From assembly GCA_024643825.1 (NCBI GenBank), contig JAHEME010000205.1, forward strand, positions 1-6,008: a DNA stretch of 6,008 bases. Reading direction: 5' to 3'. Below are positions 1 through 5,327 of the stretch, one piece after another. The notes beneath the pieces were generated by a model. The model was not told the DNA's origin, made no database searches, and saw nothing but the letters and a program-made list of their open reading frames with translations. The translations under genes were made by a program, and so were the position numbers. The stretch is from Chloroflexota bacterium (GTDB taxonomy: Bacteria > Chloroflexota > Anaerolineae > Aggregatilineales > UBA3940). The first letter of the stretch is position 1. Every line of letters begins with the position of its first letter.

Positions 1-1038
1 ACGAAAGGTGTTCGCAATGCAAGCGTCGAGTTTGACGTAGAGACTCTCTCGCCGACGTATCGGCTGATCATCGGGCTGCCGGGACGGTCGAATGCGCTGG
101 CGATTGCCGAACGGTTGGGACTGCCTAACGAGATCATAGAGGCCGCACGCTCGTATGTGGGTGAGGATGATTTGCAAGCCGACAACCTGCTCGACGAGAT
201 TCACCAGGCGCGGGATGACATTCAGAAAACGCAGGCCCGGCTCGTCAAGATGGAATCAGATTCACTTGCGCTGCAGGAGGACCTCGAACAGCGGCTTCGC
301 GGCATTGAGGAAGAGCGTCACAGCATCCTTGTACTGGCACGAGAGGAAGCAGACTTTGAGCTTGAACTGATGCGTGATGAGATTGGTCAGCTTCGGCGCA
401 AGATGCAAACCCTTACGCCCGCAAGCAGCGATCTGGACATCCAGCCTTCCGAACTTATCAAGGAACTGGAAGCCGATACACGCGTGCTGAAAGAAGCCAT
501 TGCCGAGCCGATTGAACGCCGCGTCGCCCCTGTGCCTAAAGTCAAGAAGGTGGAAGAAGCCCCACAGCGGGGACTCCGCCCCGGCGACCGGGTGTTCGTC
601 AGCGGCCTGAATACGGAAGGGGAGATTGCCGCTGTTCATGCGGGGCATGATGTGGAAGTTCAGGTGGGAGCGTTACGGGTTCATGTGGATGCGGACAGCC
701 TGGAGTGGCGACCGAGCAAGAAAGAACGGGATGATGATCGGGTGCAGTATGCCAGCAGCGTGCATGCGGCTCAGACTTCCAGCCCGGGGATGGAGCTTCA
801 TGTACGAGGGTTCATGGTGGAAGATGCTGTTCCCGCCGTGGATGAATATCTGGATCAGGCTTATCTGGCCGGTCTACCCTGGGTACATGTTGTGCATGGT
901 CGTGGAACGGGTGCACTGCGAAAGGCGATTCGCGAGCACCTGCGCCAGCATCCTCTGGTGAAAGAATACAGCAAAGCCCCTGAAGATCAGGGGGGTGACG
1001 GTGTGACCGTCGTACGGTTTGTACCTCTCAGTGAGTAG
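1..1038 (+). CDS. mutS2: Endonuclease MutS2, C-terminal 345 residues (5' end outside window)
   Basis: MutS2 is a MutS-family ATPase with a C-terminal Smr nuclease domain, reported in different bacteria to suppress homologous recombination or to rescue collided ribosomes. The frame is open from base 1, so the gene begins upstream. Fragment residues 1-40 are the end of the ATPase domain, with the family blocks NASVEFD, LSPTYRL and GLPGRSNA. Residues about 41-170 are a charged coiled coil rich in Glu, Arg and Gln. Residues 192-238 form a KOW-like connector beginning GLRPGDRVFV. Residues 264-343 are the Smr domain with HGRGTG (299-304) and GGDGVTVV (331-338). The first Smr motif, usually LDxRG, reads LHVRG (266-270), so the conserved Asp is His. 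The stop is TAG at 1036-1038. The intergenic interval that follows separates it from the ABC-F gene, so these two are probably not a simple operon. Identity is very secure; only the meaning of the Smr change is uncertain. Confidence 0.97.
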   Translation, partial: TKGVRNASVEFDVETLSPTYRLIIGLPGRSNALAIAERLGLPNEIIEAARSYVGEDDLQADNLLDEIHQARDDIQKTQARLVKMESDSLALQEDLEQRLRGIEEERHSILVLAREEADFELELMRDEIGQLRRKMQTLTPASSDLDIQPSELIKELEADTRVLKEAIAEPIERRVAPVPKVKKVEEAPQRGLRPGDRVFVSGLNTEGEIAAVHAGHDVEVQVGALRVHVDADSLEWRPSKKERDDDRVQYASSVHAAQTSSPGMELHVRGFMVEDAVPAVDEYLDQAYLAGLPWVHVVHGRGTGALRKAIREHLRQHPLVKEYSKAPEDQGGDGVTVVRFVPLSE

Positions 1039-1048
1039 TTTTCAATTG

Positions 1049-1078
1049 TTGCCCAGCGCCTAAAACTCTGGTTACAAT
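1049..1078 (+). promoter_or_regulatory. Candidate sigma-70-type promoter of the ABC-F leader
   Basis: TTGCCC at 1049-1054 (4 of 6 to consensus) and TACAAT at 1073-1078 (5 of 6) are separated by 18 bp. The predicted transcription start falls near 1085, one base before the ATG of the leader ORF. The -10 element is good and the -35 element is modest. It lies just after the mutS2 stop and is the only plausible promoter I see before the ABC-F gene. This is a pattern match only. Confidence 0.5.
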
Positions 1079-1085
1079 ACTGACT

Positions 1086-1172
1086 ATGATTTACATGACT
1101 GGAAATTCTATTCTCTCACGAGTGATGATGGCATCCATCGGCAAGGCCGCCCTGTCGTATTGCGCCTGGTGA
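1086..1172 (+). CDS. Candidate 28-residue leader peptide (uORF) upstream of the ABC-F gene
   Basis: The ORF has an ATG at 1086, 28 codons and a TGA at 1170-1172. The peptide begins MIYMTGNS and ends ALSYCAW. There is no Shine-Dalgarno, but the ATG is 7 nt after the candidate -10 hexamer, the spacing expected for a leaderless mRNA. A second in-frame ATG is at 1095. The stop codon is 26 nt before the terminator-like hairpin at 1199. It is known that several antibiotic-resistance ABC-F genes are controlled by a short translated leader followed by an attenuator, and the layout here matches that. I recognise no specific leader peptide. An ORF this short can arise by chance, so the call rests on position rather than on sequence. 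Confidence 0.35.
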   Translation: MIYMTGNSILSRVMMASIGKAALSYCAW

Positions 1173-1198
1173 CCGTTTCGTAAGAAAACAAGAAATTG

Positions 1199-1232
1199 AC
1201 GGCTGTGGGCGCGTGTGCTCACAGCCGTTTTT
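1199..1232 (+). terminator. Intrinsic terminator / possible attenuator before the ABC-F gene
   Basis: The arms ACGGCTGTGGGC (1199-1210) and GCTCACAGCCGT (1217-1228) form a 12-bp stem with one G-U pair and a 6-nt loop. A run of five T follows at 1228-1232. It could end mutS2 transcripts. The hairpin finishes 12-13 nt before the ABC-F Shine-Dalgarno, leaving no room for a promoter, so ABC-F expression should require readthrough. An attenuator role is inferred. A competing pairing exists between 1161-1168, at the end of the leader ORF, and 1206-1213. It has five G-C pairs plus three G-U pairs and would open only the top of the stem. Confidence 0.85.
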
Positions 1233-1240
1233 GATTCATG

Positions 1241-1246
1241 AAGGGG
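1241..1246 (+). promoter_or_regulatory. Shine-Dalgarno that decides the ABC-F start
   Basis: AAGGGG lies 6 nt before the ATG at 1253. An in-frame ATG at 1238 has only terminator sequence before it and overlaps the region just upstream of this site, so 1253 is the better start. Confidence 0.75.
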
Positions 1247-1252
1247 ATTGTT

Positions 1253-2914
1253 ATGCATGTTCTCACGTTACATCATGTGGCAGTCAACCACGCCGGACGT
1301 GCCATTTTTGAGGATTTAAACTGGTCGATTGGAGATCGGGATCGCATTGGGTTGGTGGGTGCGAACGGGGTAGGAAAATCCAGCCTGCTGCGGGTGATCG
1401 CAGGAAAAGCCCCACCTGATTCCGGTTCGGTGATTGGGGTCGGTGATCTCACCATCGGGTATCTACCGCAGGATATTATACTTTCCTCAGACAGAACCAT
1501 CCTGGAGGAGACGATGGTGCTGCCTCCGGCGTTGGCTCAGATTGAAAAACAACTGGCGATCATTGAGGGTCAACTGGGTGATCCCGCTGTTTACGGGGAT
1601 ATGGATCGACTCACACGGACACTGGAACAGCAGGAGAAGTTAGTCGGGGAGTGGGATCGGCTGGGGGGGGCGGGCTACGCGAGCCGCGTCAAGGAGATTC
1701 TGCGGCATCTGGGTTTCTCAGCAGATGACCTGAGCTTGCCAACTGATTCGTTGAGTGGCGGTCAGAAGAAACTGGTCGCACTCGCAAAACTGGCGCTGGA
1801 GTCTCCTGCGATTCTCCTCCTGGACGAACCTGATAATCACCTTGATCTACGAGCGAAGCGGCTGCTGGAAGGGTTCATTCGGAGTTATGACGGTTCAGTA
1901 ATCATCGTCTCGCACGATCGGTATCTGCTGGATGAGATCGCCACAGAGATCGCCGAGCTAGAAAACGGGAAACTCGCCCTATATCCGGGGAACTATTCAG
2001 CTTATGCGACTGAACGGGAACTCCGGCGGCTGCGGCAGCAGCAGCTTTATGTGGCCCAGCAAAAGGAGATTGCGCGGATTGAGGCGGCCATTCAGCGGTT
2101 TGAACTGTGGGCCAGCATGGTGGTCGATGAGCGGCACATCCGGCAGGCGCGGTCGCGACGGAAGATGCTGGATCGGATGGAGGCAAACGGGGAGATCATC
2201 GAACGGGTGCGGGAAGCGTCACGGATGGGACTGTCGCTACAGGGATCTCGGGGGAGCACGAAAGCGCTGGAGATCAAGAAGTTATCGATGGGCTTTGAGA
2301 CTGAAACAGGTGACATTCGCTGGCTGTTCTTTGATCTCGACCTGCTCGTTCAACATGGAGAACGGGTAGGGTTGATCGGGCCAAACGGAGCCGGAAAGTC
2401 GGTGCTGTTTAAGCTCATCCTGGGCGAAATTGATCCGCTGGATGGGGAGATCGTCATCGGGCCAAGCACCGAGGTGGGAACCTATGCTCAGGAGCATCAG
2501 ACTCTCACGGAGTGGCGCGACCGAACACCAATAGAGCTGGTACGCGATGCGCGAACGGGCAGCGAAGGGGATGCAGTAGCCTTCCTGACCAAGTTTCTCT
2601 TCACCTACGACCAGACCCGCCAGCCGATTCGACATCTAAGCGGCGGGGAGCGAAGCAGACTTCAACTGGCGCGGCTGATGATCGAAAATCCCAACCTTCT
2701 TCTGCTGGATGAGCCTACCAACAATCTCGACATCGTTTCCTCCGAAGTTCTGGAGGCTGCCCTAGAGGACTTTGAGGGGGCGATGCTGGTGATTTCACAT
2801 GACCGCTACTTTCTTGACCGGGTGGTTGACCGGGTGATCGAACTGGATCAGGGCACGATCACGAGCTTCCCAGGAGGATACACTGACTATCTAGCAGCGA
2901 AGGAAGGTGCTTGA
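1253..2914 (+). CDS. ABC-F family ATP-binding protein (translation factor type)
   Basis: ABC-F proteins are soluble twin-ATPase proteins that bind the ribosomal E site and act as translation factors or confer ribosome-drug resistance. They lack membrane segments, and none is seen in this 553-residue product. NBD1 has Walker A GANGVGKSS (36-44), Q-loop LPQD (71-74), signature LSGGQ (167-171), Walker B ILLLDEP with Glu192, and SHDRY (220-224). A charged helical linker, about 245-330 and rich in Arg, Gln and Glu, corresponds to the P-site tRNA-interacting region. NBD2 has GPNGAGKS (376-383), LSGGE (462-466), LLLLDEPTNNLD (482-493, Glu487) and SHDRYF (515-520). The protein ends soon after NBD2, so the C-terminal coiled coil of Uup is absent. 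NBD1 reads DEPDNHLD where DEPTNHLD is usual. A G8 run lies at 1663-1670. The ABC-F family is certain. Whether it is a housekeeping or a resistance member cannot be told by eye, though the attenuator-like leader favours inducible control. Confidence 0.95.
   Translation: MHVLTLHHVAVNHAGRAIFEDLNWSIGDRDRIGLVGANGVGKSSLLRVIAGKAPPDSGSVIGVGDLTIGYLPQDIILSSDRTILEETMVLPPALAQIEKQLAIIEGQLGDPAVYGDMDRLTRTLEQQEKLVGEWDRLGGAGYASRVKEILRHLGFSADDLSLPTDSLSGGQKKLVALAKLALESPAILLLDEPDNHLDLRAKRLLEGFIRSYDGSVIIVSHDRYLLDEIATEIAELENGKLALYPGNYSAYATERELRRLRQQQLYVAQQKEIARIEAAIQRFELWASMVVDERHIRQARSRRKMLDRMEANGEIIERVREASRMGLSLQGSRGSTKALEIKKLSMGFETETGDIRWLFFDLDLLVQHGERVGLIGPNGAGKSVLFKLILGEIDPLDGEIVIGPSTEVGTYAQEHQTLTEWRDRTPIELVRDARTGSEGDAVAFLTKFLFTYDQTRQPIRHLSGGERSRLQLARLMIENPNLLLLDEPTNNLDIVSSEVLEAALEDFEGAMLVISHDRYFLDRVVDRVIELDQGTITSFPGGYTDYLAAKEGA
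1663..1670 (+). repeat. G8 homopolymer inside the ABC-F gene
   Basis: Eight consecutive G encode the Gly-Gly-Ala stretch near residue 138 of the ABC-F protein, in the part of NBD1 before its signature motif. A one-base slip would truncate the protein. It is intact here, since the frame continues through both domains. Confidence 0.9.
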
Positions 2915-2952
2915 TCTCTGTGGCACGATGCTTTCAATCGTGCTTCCAGAGA
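2915..2952 (+). other. Hairpin directly after the ABC-F stop, no U-tract
   Basis: The inner stem is GCACGAT (2923-2929) with ATCGTGC (2937-2943) and a 7-nt loop. The outer stem is TCTCTG (2915-2920) with CAGAGA (2947-2952). Two and three unpaired bases separate the stems. The outer arm starts at the base following the TGA. No T-run follows, so it is not a canonical intrinsic terminator. It could protect the 3' end, act with Rho, or terminate weakly. Confidence 0.6.
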
Positions 2953-2985
2953 GCTAAATCAGGTACAAATTCAGGCTGGCAATGT

Positions 2986-3014
2986 TTGACGAATGGGGGG
3001 GCATCGACTAAAAT
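2986..3014 (+). promoter_or_regulatory. Sigma-70-type promoter of ffh
   Basis: TTGACG (2986-2991, 5 of 6) and TAAAAT (3009-3014, 5 of 6) have an optimal 17-bp spacer. The predicted start is near 3021, giving a leader of about 36 nt before ffh. The spacer contains seven consecutive G at 2995-3001. This is the strongest promoter match in the window and probably drives ffh through greA. Confidence 0.75.
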
Positions 3015-3035
3015 ACTAACCTTACGTCACTTACC

Positions 3036-3056
3036 AGGAGCGAGGCGGAAACCGCC
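3036..3056 (+). promoter_or_regulatory. ffh translation-initiation region with stem-loop
   Basis: A Shine-Dalgarno-like AGGAG lies at 3036-3040, 16 nt before the ATG at 3057, which is farther than usual. Between them GGCGG (3044-3048), AAA and CCGCC (3052-3056) form a perfect 5-bp hairpin ending at the base before the start codon. Folding would shorten the effective distance from AGGAG. A weaker GAGG at 3042-3045 overlaps the stem. Confidence 0.5.
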
Positions 3057-4391
3057 ATGCCCATGTTTGAGGGCCTGAGCAGCAGGCTTGATGGCATCTT
3101 CAAAGACCTGCGTAAACGCGGAAAGCTGAATGAGACCGATGTTGACAGCGCCATACGCGAGATTCGGTTAGCGCTTCTGGAAGCGGATGTGCATTATGGA
3201 GTGGTAAAGACTTTCATTGCCCGTGTACGTGAACGGGCGATTGGTGTGGAAGTTGCCAAGAGCCTGACTCCCGGCCAGCAAGTCATCAAGATCGTCCATC
3301 AGGAACTGACCAAGACTCTTGGAGACGGCGGGCGGCTTGAGCTTCGAGGCAACACTCCACATGTGATCATGCTGGTGGGCTTGCAGGGGTCAGGAAAAAC
3401 GACCACTGCGGCAAAGCTAGCGCTATATCTACGGCGAGAGGGACATAAGCCTTTGCTAGTGGCGGCGGATATCTACCGCCCGGCAGCGGTGGATCAGCTA
3501 CAGTCTCTTGGCCGTCAATTGAATATTCCCGTTTATGATGAAGGGACAACCTCTTCACCTCCGCAGATTGCCCTGAACGGTGTCCAGGCGGCTCTGCGGG
3601 ATGGTGCAAGCGTCGCAATCATCGATACTGCCGGTCGCCTTCAGATCGACACAGAGATGATGGCTGAAGTTGCTACGATTCGTGACCGAGTTTCCCCGCG
3701 TGAGACCCTCCTCGTCGCGGACTCGATGACTGGTCAGGAAGCGGTCAACATCGCGCAGGGGTTTCATGAGAGCGTGGGTCTCACCGGCCTGATCCTAACT
3801 AAGGTCGATGGGGATGCACGCGGCGGCGCGGCGATCTCGATGCGTGAGATCACGGGGGTCCCCATTAAGTTTCTGGGGACAAGCGAGAAGGTTGATGGGC
3901 TGGAAGTATTCCACCCAGACCGACTGGCGAACCGAATTTTGGGGATGGGAGATGTCCTCTCCCTGATCGAGCGCGCCGAGAGTATGGAGTTTGATGAGGA
4001 AGAAGCGGAAGAGATGGCCCTGAAGATGCAACGGGCCGAACTCACGCTGGAAGACTTCCGCAAACAACTCCGGCAGATCAAAAAGATGGGCCCGCTGACT
4101 CAGGTGCTGGAGATGATTCCCGGCATGAGTCAGGCTGTTGGGCAGATCAATCAAGAAGACGTTGATCGGCAGTTCAAGCGTGTGGAAGCGATCATCAATT
4201 CGATGACGGCTCAGGAACGCATACGCCCGAAACTGCTGAACGGAAGCCGTCGCAAACGAATAGCAACAGGAAGCGGAACCACCGTTCAGGACGTTAACCA
4301 ACTGATGAATCAGTTTCAGCAAATGCAGCGGATGATGAAAAAGATGGCGAATCAACGACGACCCGCTGACATCCGAAGTTTGTTTCACTAA
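3057..4391 (+). CDS. ffh: Signal recognition particle GTPase Ffh (SRP54)
   Basis: Ffh binds hydrophobic signal sequences on nascent chains, pairs with 4.5S RNA and docks on FtsY to deliver ribosomes to the membrane. The 444-residue length is typical. The N domain (about 1-90) contains the LLEADV block (40-45). The GTPase domain has P-loop GLQGSGKTT (108-116), DTAGR (190-194), TKVDGDARGG (248-257) and GTSEK (274-278). The Met-rich M domain (about 300-444) has the finger-loop region around MGPLTQVLEMIPGM (344-357), the RNA-binding SRRKRIATGSG (397-407) and a Met/Gln-rich end. Two in-frame ATGs, at 3057 and 3063, are possible starts. Many homologues begin MFEGL, which would favour 3063, but 3057 is closer to the Shine-Dalgarno. 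A near-consensus promoter sits just upstream and rpsP follows after 54 nt without a terminator. Assignment is secure. Confidence 0.98.
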   Translation: MPMFEGLSSRLDGIFKDLRKRGKLNETDVDSAIREIRLALLEADVHYGVVKTFIARVRERAIGVEVAKSLTPGQQVIKIVHQELTKTLGDGGRLELRGNTPHVIMLVGLQGSGKTTTAAKLALYLRREGHKPLLVAADIYRPAAVDQLQSLGRQLNIPVYDEGTTSSPPQIALNGVQAALRDGASVAIIDTAGRLQIDTEMMAEVATIRDRVSPRETLLVADSMTGQEAVNIAQGFHESVGLTGLILTKVDGDARGGAAISMREITGVPIKFLGTSEKVDGLEVFHPDRLANRILGMGDVLSLIERAESMEFDEEEAEEMALKMQRAELTLEDFRKQLRQIKKMGPLTQVLEMIPGMSQAVGQINQEDVDRQFKRVEAIINSMTAQERIRPKLLNGSRRKRIATGSGTTVQDVNQLMNQFQQMQRMMKKMANQRRPADIRSLFH

Positions 4392-4409
4392 ATTACTTTT
4401 GCCAAGTTC

Positions 4410-4433
4410 GCCCATTCCGGGCACATGAAGGAG
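4410..4433 (+). promoter_or_regulatory. rpsP ribosome binding site with small upstream hairpin
   Basis: AAGGAG (4428-4433) is 12 nt before the ATG at 4446 and fixes that codon as the start. The in-frame ATG at 4425 overlaps this site and would add seven residues not found in S16. GCCC (4410-4413) and GGGC (4419-4422) can form a 4-bp hairpin just before it. No T-run follows, so it is not a terminator. Confidence 0.7.
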
Positions 4434-4445
4434 AGTTGTAAGCCT

Positions 4446-5060
4446 ATGTTACGTATCAGACTGCGCCGTGTTGGAGCCAAAAAGCAACCAAGCTACCGTA
4501 TCGTGATTGCGGACAGCCGCAGCCCGCGCGATGGTCGTTTTCTTGAGAAGATCGGCTTCTATAATCCACGCACCCGGCCCGCGACTATGCAGATCGACGA
4601 AGCGAGAGCACTCTACTGGTTGAGTAATGGGGCCAAACCCAGCGATGCCGTCCAACGCATTCTGGATCGTGTGGGCACTACTGAACGCTATGGCCGCTGG
4701 CGAGCAGGCGAAGATATTGACGCTCTGATTGCGGAAGCTATCGAAGCGGCTGAAACCCGGATGGAAGGGACGGATCGACGAACCCGCCGGGACGAGGCCG
4801 ACACCAGCAAGAAGATGTCCAAACGCGCTCAAGCGAAAGCTGCCGCTGCTGCCCCGGCAGAAGTGGTTACTGAAGCTCCTGTGGAAGAAGCCGCGATGGA
4901 AGAAGCGCCAGAGATGGTTGAAATGGAAGCCGAGGCAGAAGTCGAAGCTCCTGCTGAGATAGAGACTGCTGCCGAAGGACCAGAAGCTGCGATGGAAGAA
5001 GCGCCAGAAATGGCTGAAGTCGAAGCTGAGGCAGAGACCACCGACGACGAAGCTGAATAA
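4446..5060 (+). CDS. rpsP: 30S ribosomal protein S16 with long charged C-terminal tail
   Basis: S16 binds 16S rRNA early in 30S assembly. Residues 1-83 are a normal S16 core: MLRIRLRRVGAKKQPSYRIV, then ADSRSPRDGRFLEKIGFYNP, and GAKPSDAVQRIL near 62-73. Most S16 proteins are about 80-100 residues, but this one is 204. Residues about 105-131 are basic (RRTRR, SKKMSKRAQAK), followed by an Ala-rich hinge and a strongly acidic Glu/Ala/Pro/Met segment (about 138-204). That segment contains two copies of an 18-residue repeat, EAAMEEAPEM followed by V/A-E-M/V-EAEAE. Extended S16 tails are known in some phyla and are probably disordered. It lies between ffh and khpA, a common bacterial arrangement. 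The start at 4446 is chosen from the Shine-Dalgarno and the family N-terminus. The core assignment is certain; the tail function is unknown. Confidence 0.97.
   Translation: MLRIRLRRVGAKKQPSYRIVIADSRSPRDGRFLEKIGFYNPRTRPATMQIDEARALYWLSNGAKPSDAVQRILDRVGTTERYGRWRAGEDIDALIAEAIEAAETRMEGTDRRTRRDEADTSKKMSKRAQAKAAAAAPAEVVTEAPVEEAAMEEAPEMVEMEAEAEVEAPAEIETAAEGPEAAMEEAPEMAEVEAEAETTDDEAE
4887..5036 (+). repeat. Two 54-bp in-frame direct repeats in the rpsP tail
   Basis: Copy 1 is 4887-4940 and copy 2 is 4983-5036, offset by 96 bp. They match at 47 of 54 positions by hand count, including an identical 20-base run at 4893-4912 and 4989-5008. Most differences are synonymous third-position changes, suggesting an older duplication kept for its amino-acid pattern. 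Confidence 0.85.
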
Positions 5061-5077
5061 CTGGTGGATACGTATGC

Positions 5078-5084
5078 AAAGGAG
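5078..5084 (+). promoter_or_regulatory. Shine-Dalgarno supporting the TTG start of khpA
   Basis: AAAGGAG is 9 nt before the TTG at 5094. An in-frame TAG at 5085-5087 rules out any earlier start, and the next in-frame ATG (5163) would remove a third of the domain. TTG is therefore the start. Confidence 0.85.
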
Positions 5085-5093
5085 TAGTCCGCA

Positions 5094-5321
5094 TTGAAAG
5101 AACTGGTTGAATACGTTGCCAAGTCACTGGTGGATGATCCTTCGCAAGTAGAGGTCGCTCAAATGGAAGGCGGATCGACCATCGTAATTGAGCTAAAGGT
5201 TGCGCCCGAAGACATAGGTCGTGTGATTGGGCGTAATGGTCGAGTCGCAAATGCGCTGCGTACGCTGCTTCGGGTAAGCGCAACCAGGCATGGTAAACGA
5301 GTGAATCTGGAGATTGTTTAG
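5094..5321 (+). CDS. khpA: KH-domain RNA-binding protein KhpA (YlqC family)
   Basis: KhpA is a small single-KH-domain protein that binds RNA, often together with KhpB/Jag, and influences cell division and envelope growth in several Gram-positive bacteria. The 75-residue length is typical. The product begins MKELVEYVAKSLVDDP and has the family block VAPEDIGRVIG, with the nucleic-acid-binding GxxG loop as GRNG at 46-49, followed by the helix RVANALRTLL and the strand KRVNLEIV. It starts at TTG with a good Shine-Dalgarno. It sits in the usual place between rpsP (33 nt upstream) and rimM (6 nt downstream), which suggests co-transcription and coupling with rimM. Its stop TAG (5319-5321) is in the same frame as rimM. 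Confidence 0.95.
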   Translation: MKELVEYVAKSLVDDPSQVEVAQMEGGSTIVIELKVAPEDIGRVIGRNGRVANALRTLLRVSATRHGKRVNLEIV

Positions 5322-5327
5322 ACTCTG

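Noticed and set aside
626..961. 111-codon Met/Trp-rich frame inside mutS2
   Set aside because: It overlaps the conserved KOW-like and Smr domains in another frame and has a composition typical of an out-of-frame shadow.
1127..1139. Small hairpin GATGG-CAT-CCATC in the leader, considered as a riboswitch element
   Set aside because: It is only five base pairs, and the rest of the 1086-1198 interval shows no pattern of a known riboswitch class; likely incidental.
1238..1252. Upstream ATG at 1238 as the start of the ABC-F gene
   Set aside because: No Shine-Dalgarno precedes it, since the terminator arm and T-run lie there, whereas ATG 1253 has AAGGGG at ideal spacing.
3795..4424. 209-codon open frame on the minus strand opposite ffh
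   Set aside because: It lies fully opposite conserved ffh sequence, shows no recognisable domain, and its His/Leu-rich composition is what the complement of Met/Gln-rich M-domain codons gives.
4425..4445. Upstream ATG at 4425 as the start of rpsP
   Set aside because: It overlaps the AAGGAG site of the true start and adds residues before the conserved MLRIRL N-terminus of S16.
4829..5122. Minus-strand Ser/Ala-rich frame opposite the rpsP tail
   Set aside because: It is the low-complexity reflection of the Glu/Ala codon repeats in the S16 tail; no ribosome binding site or family resemblance.
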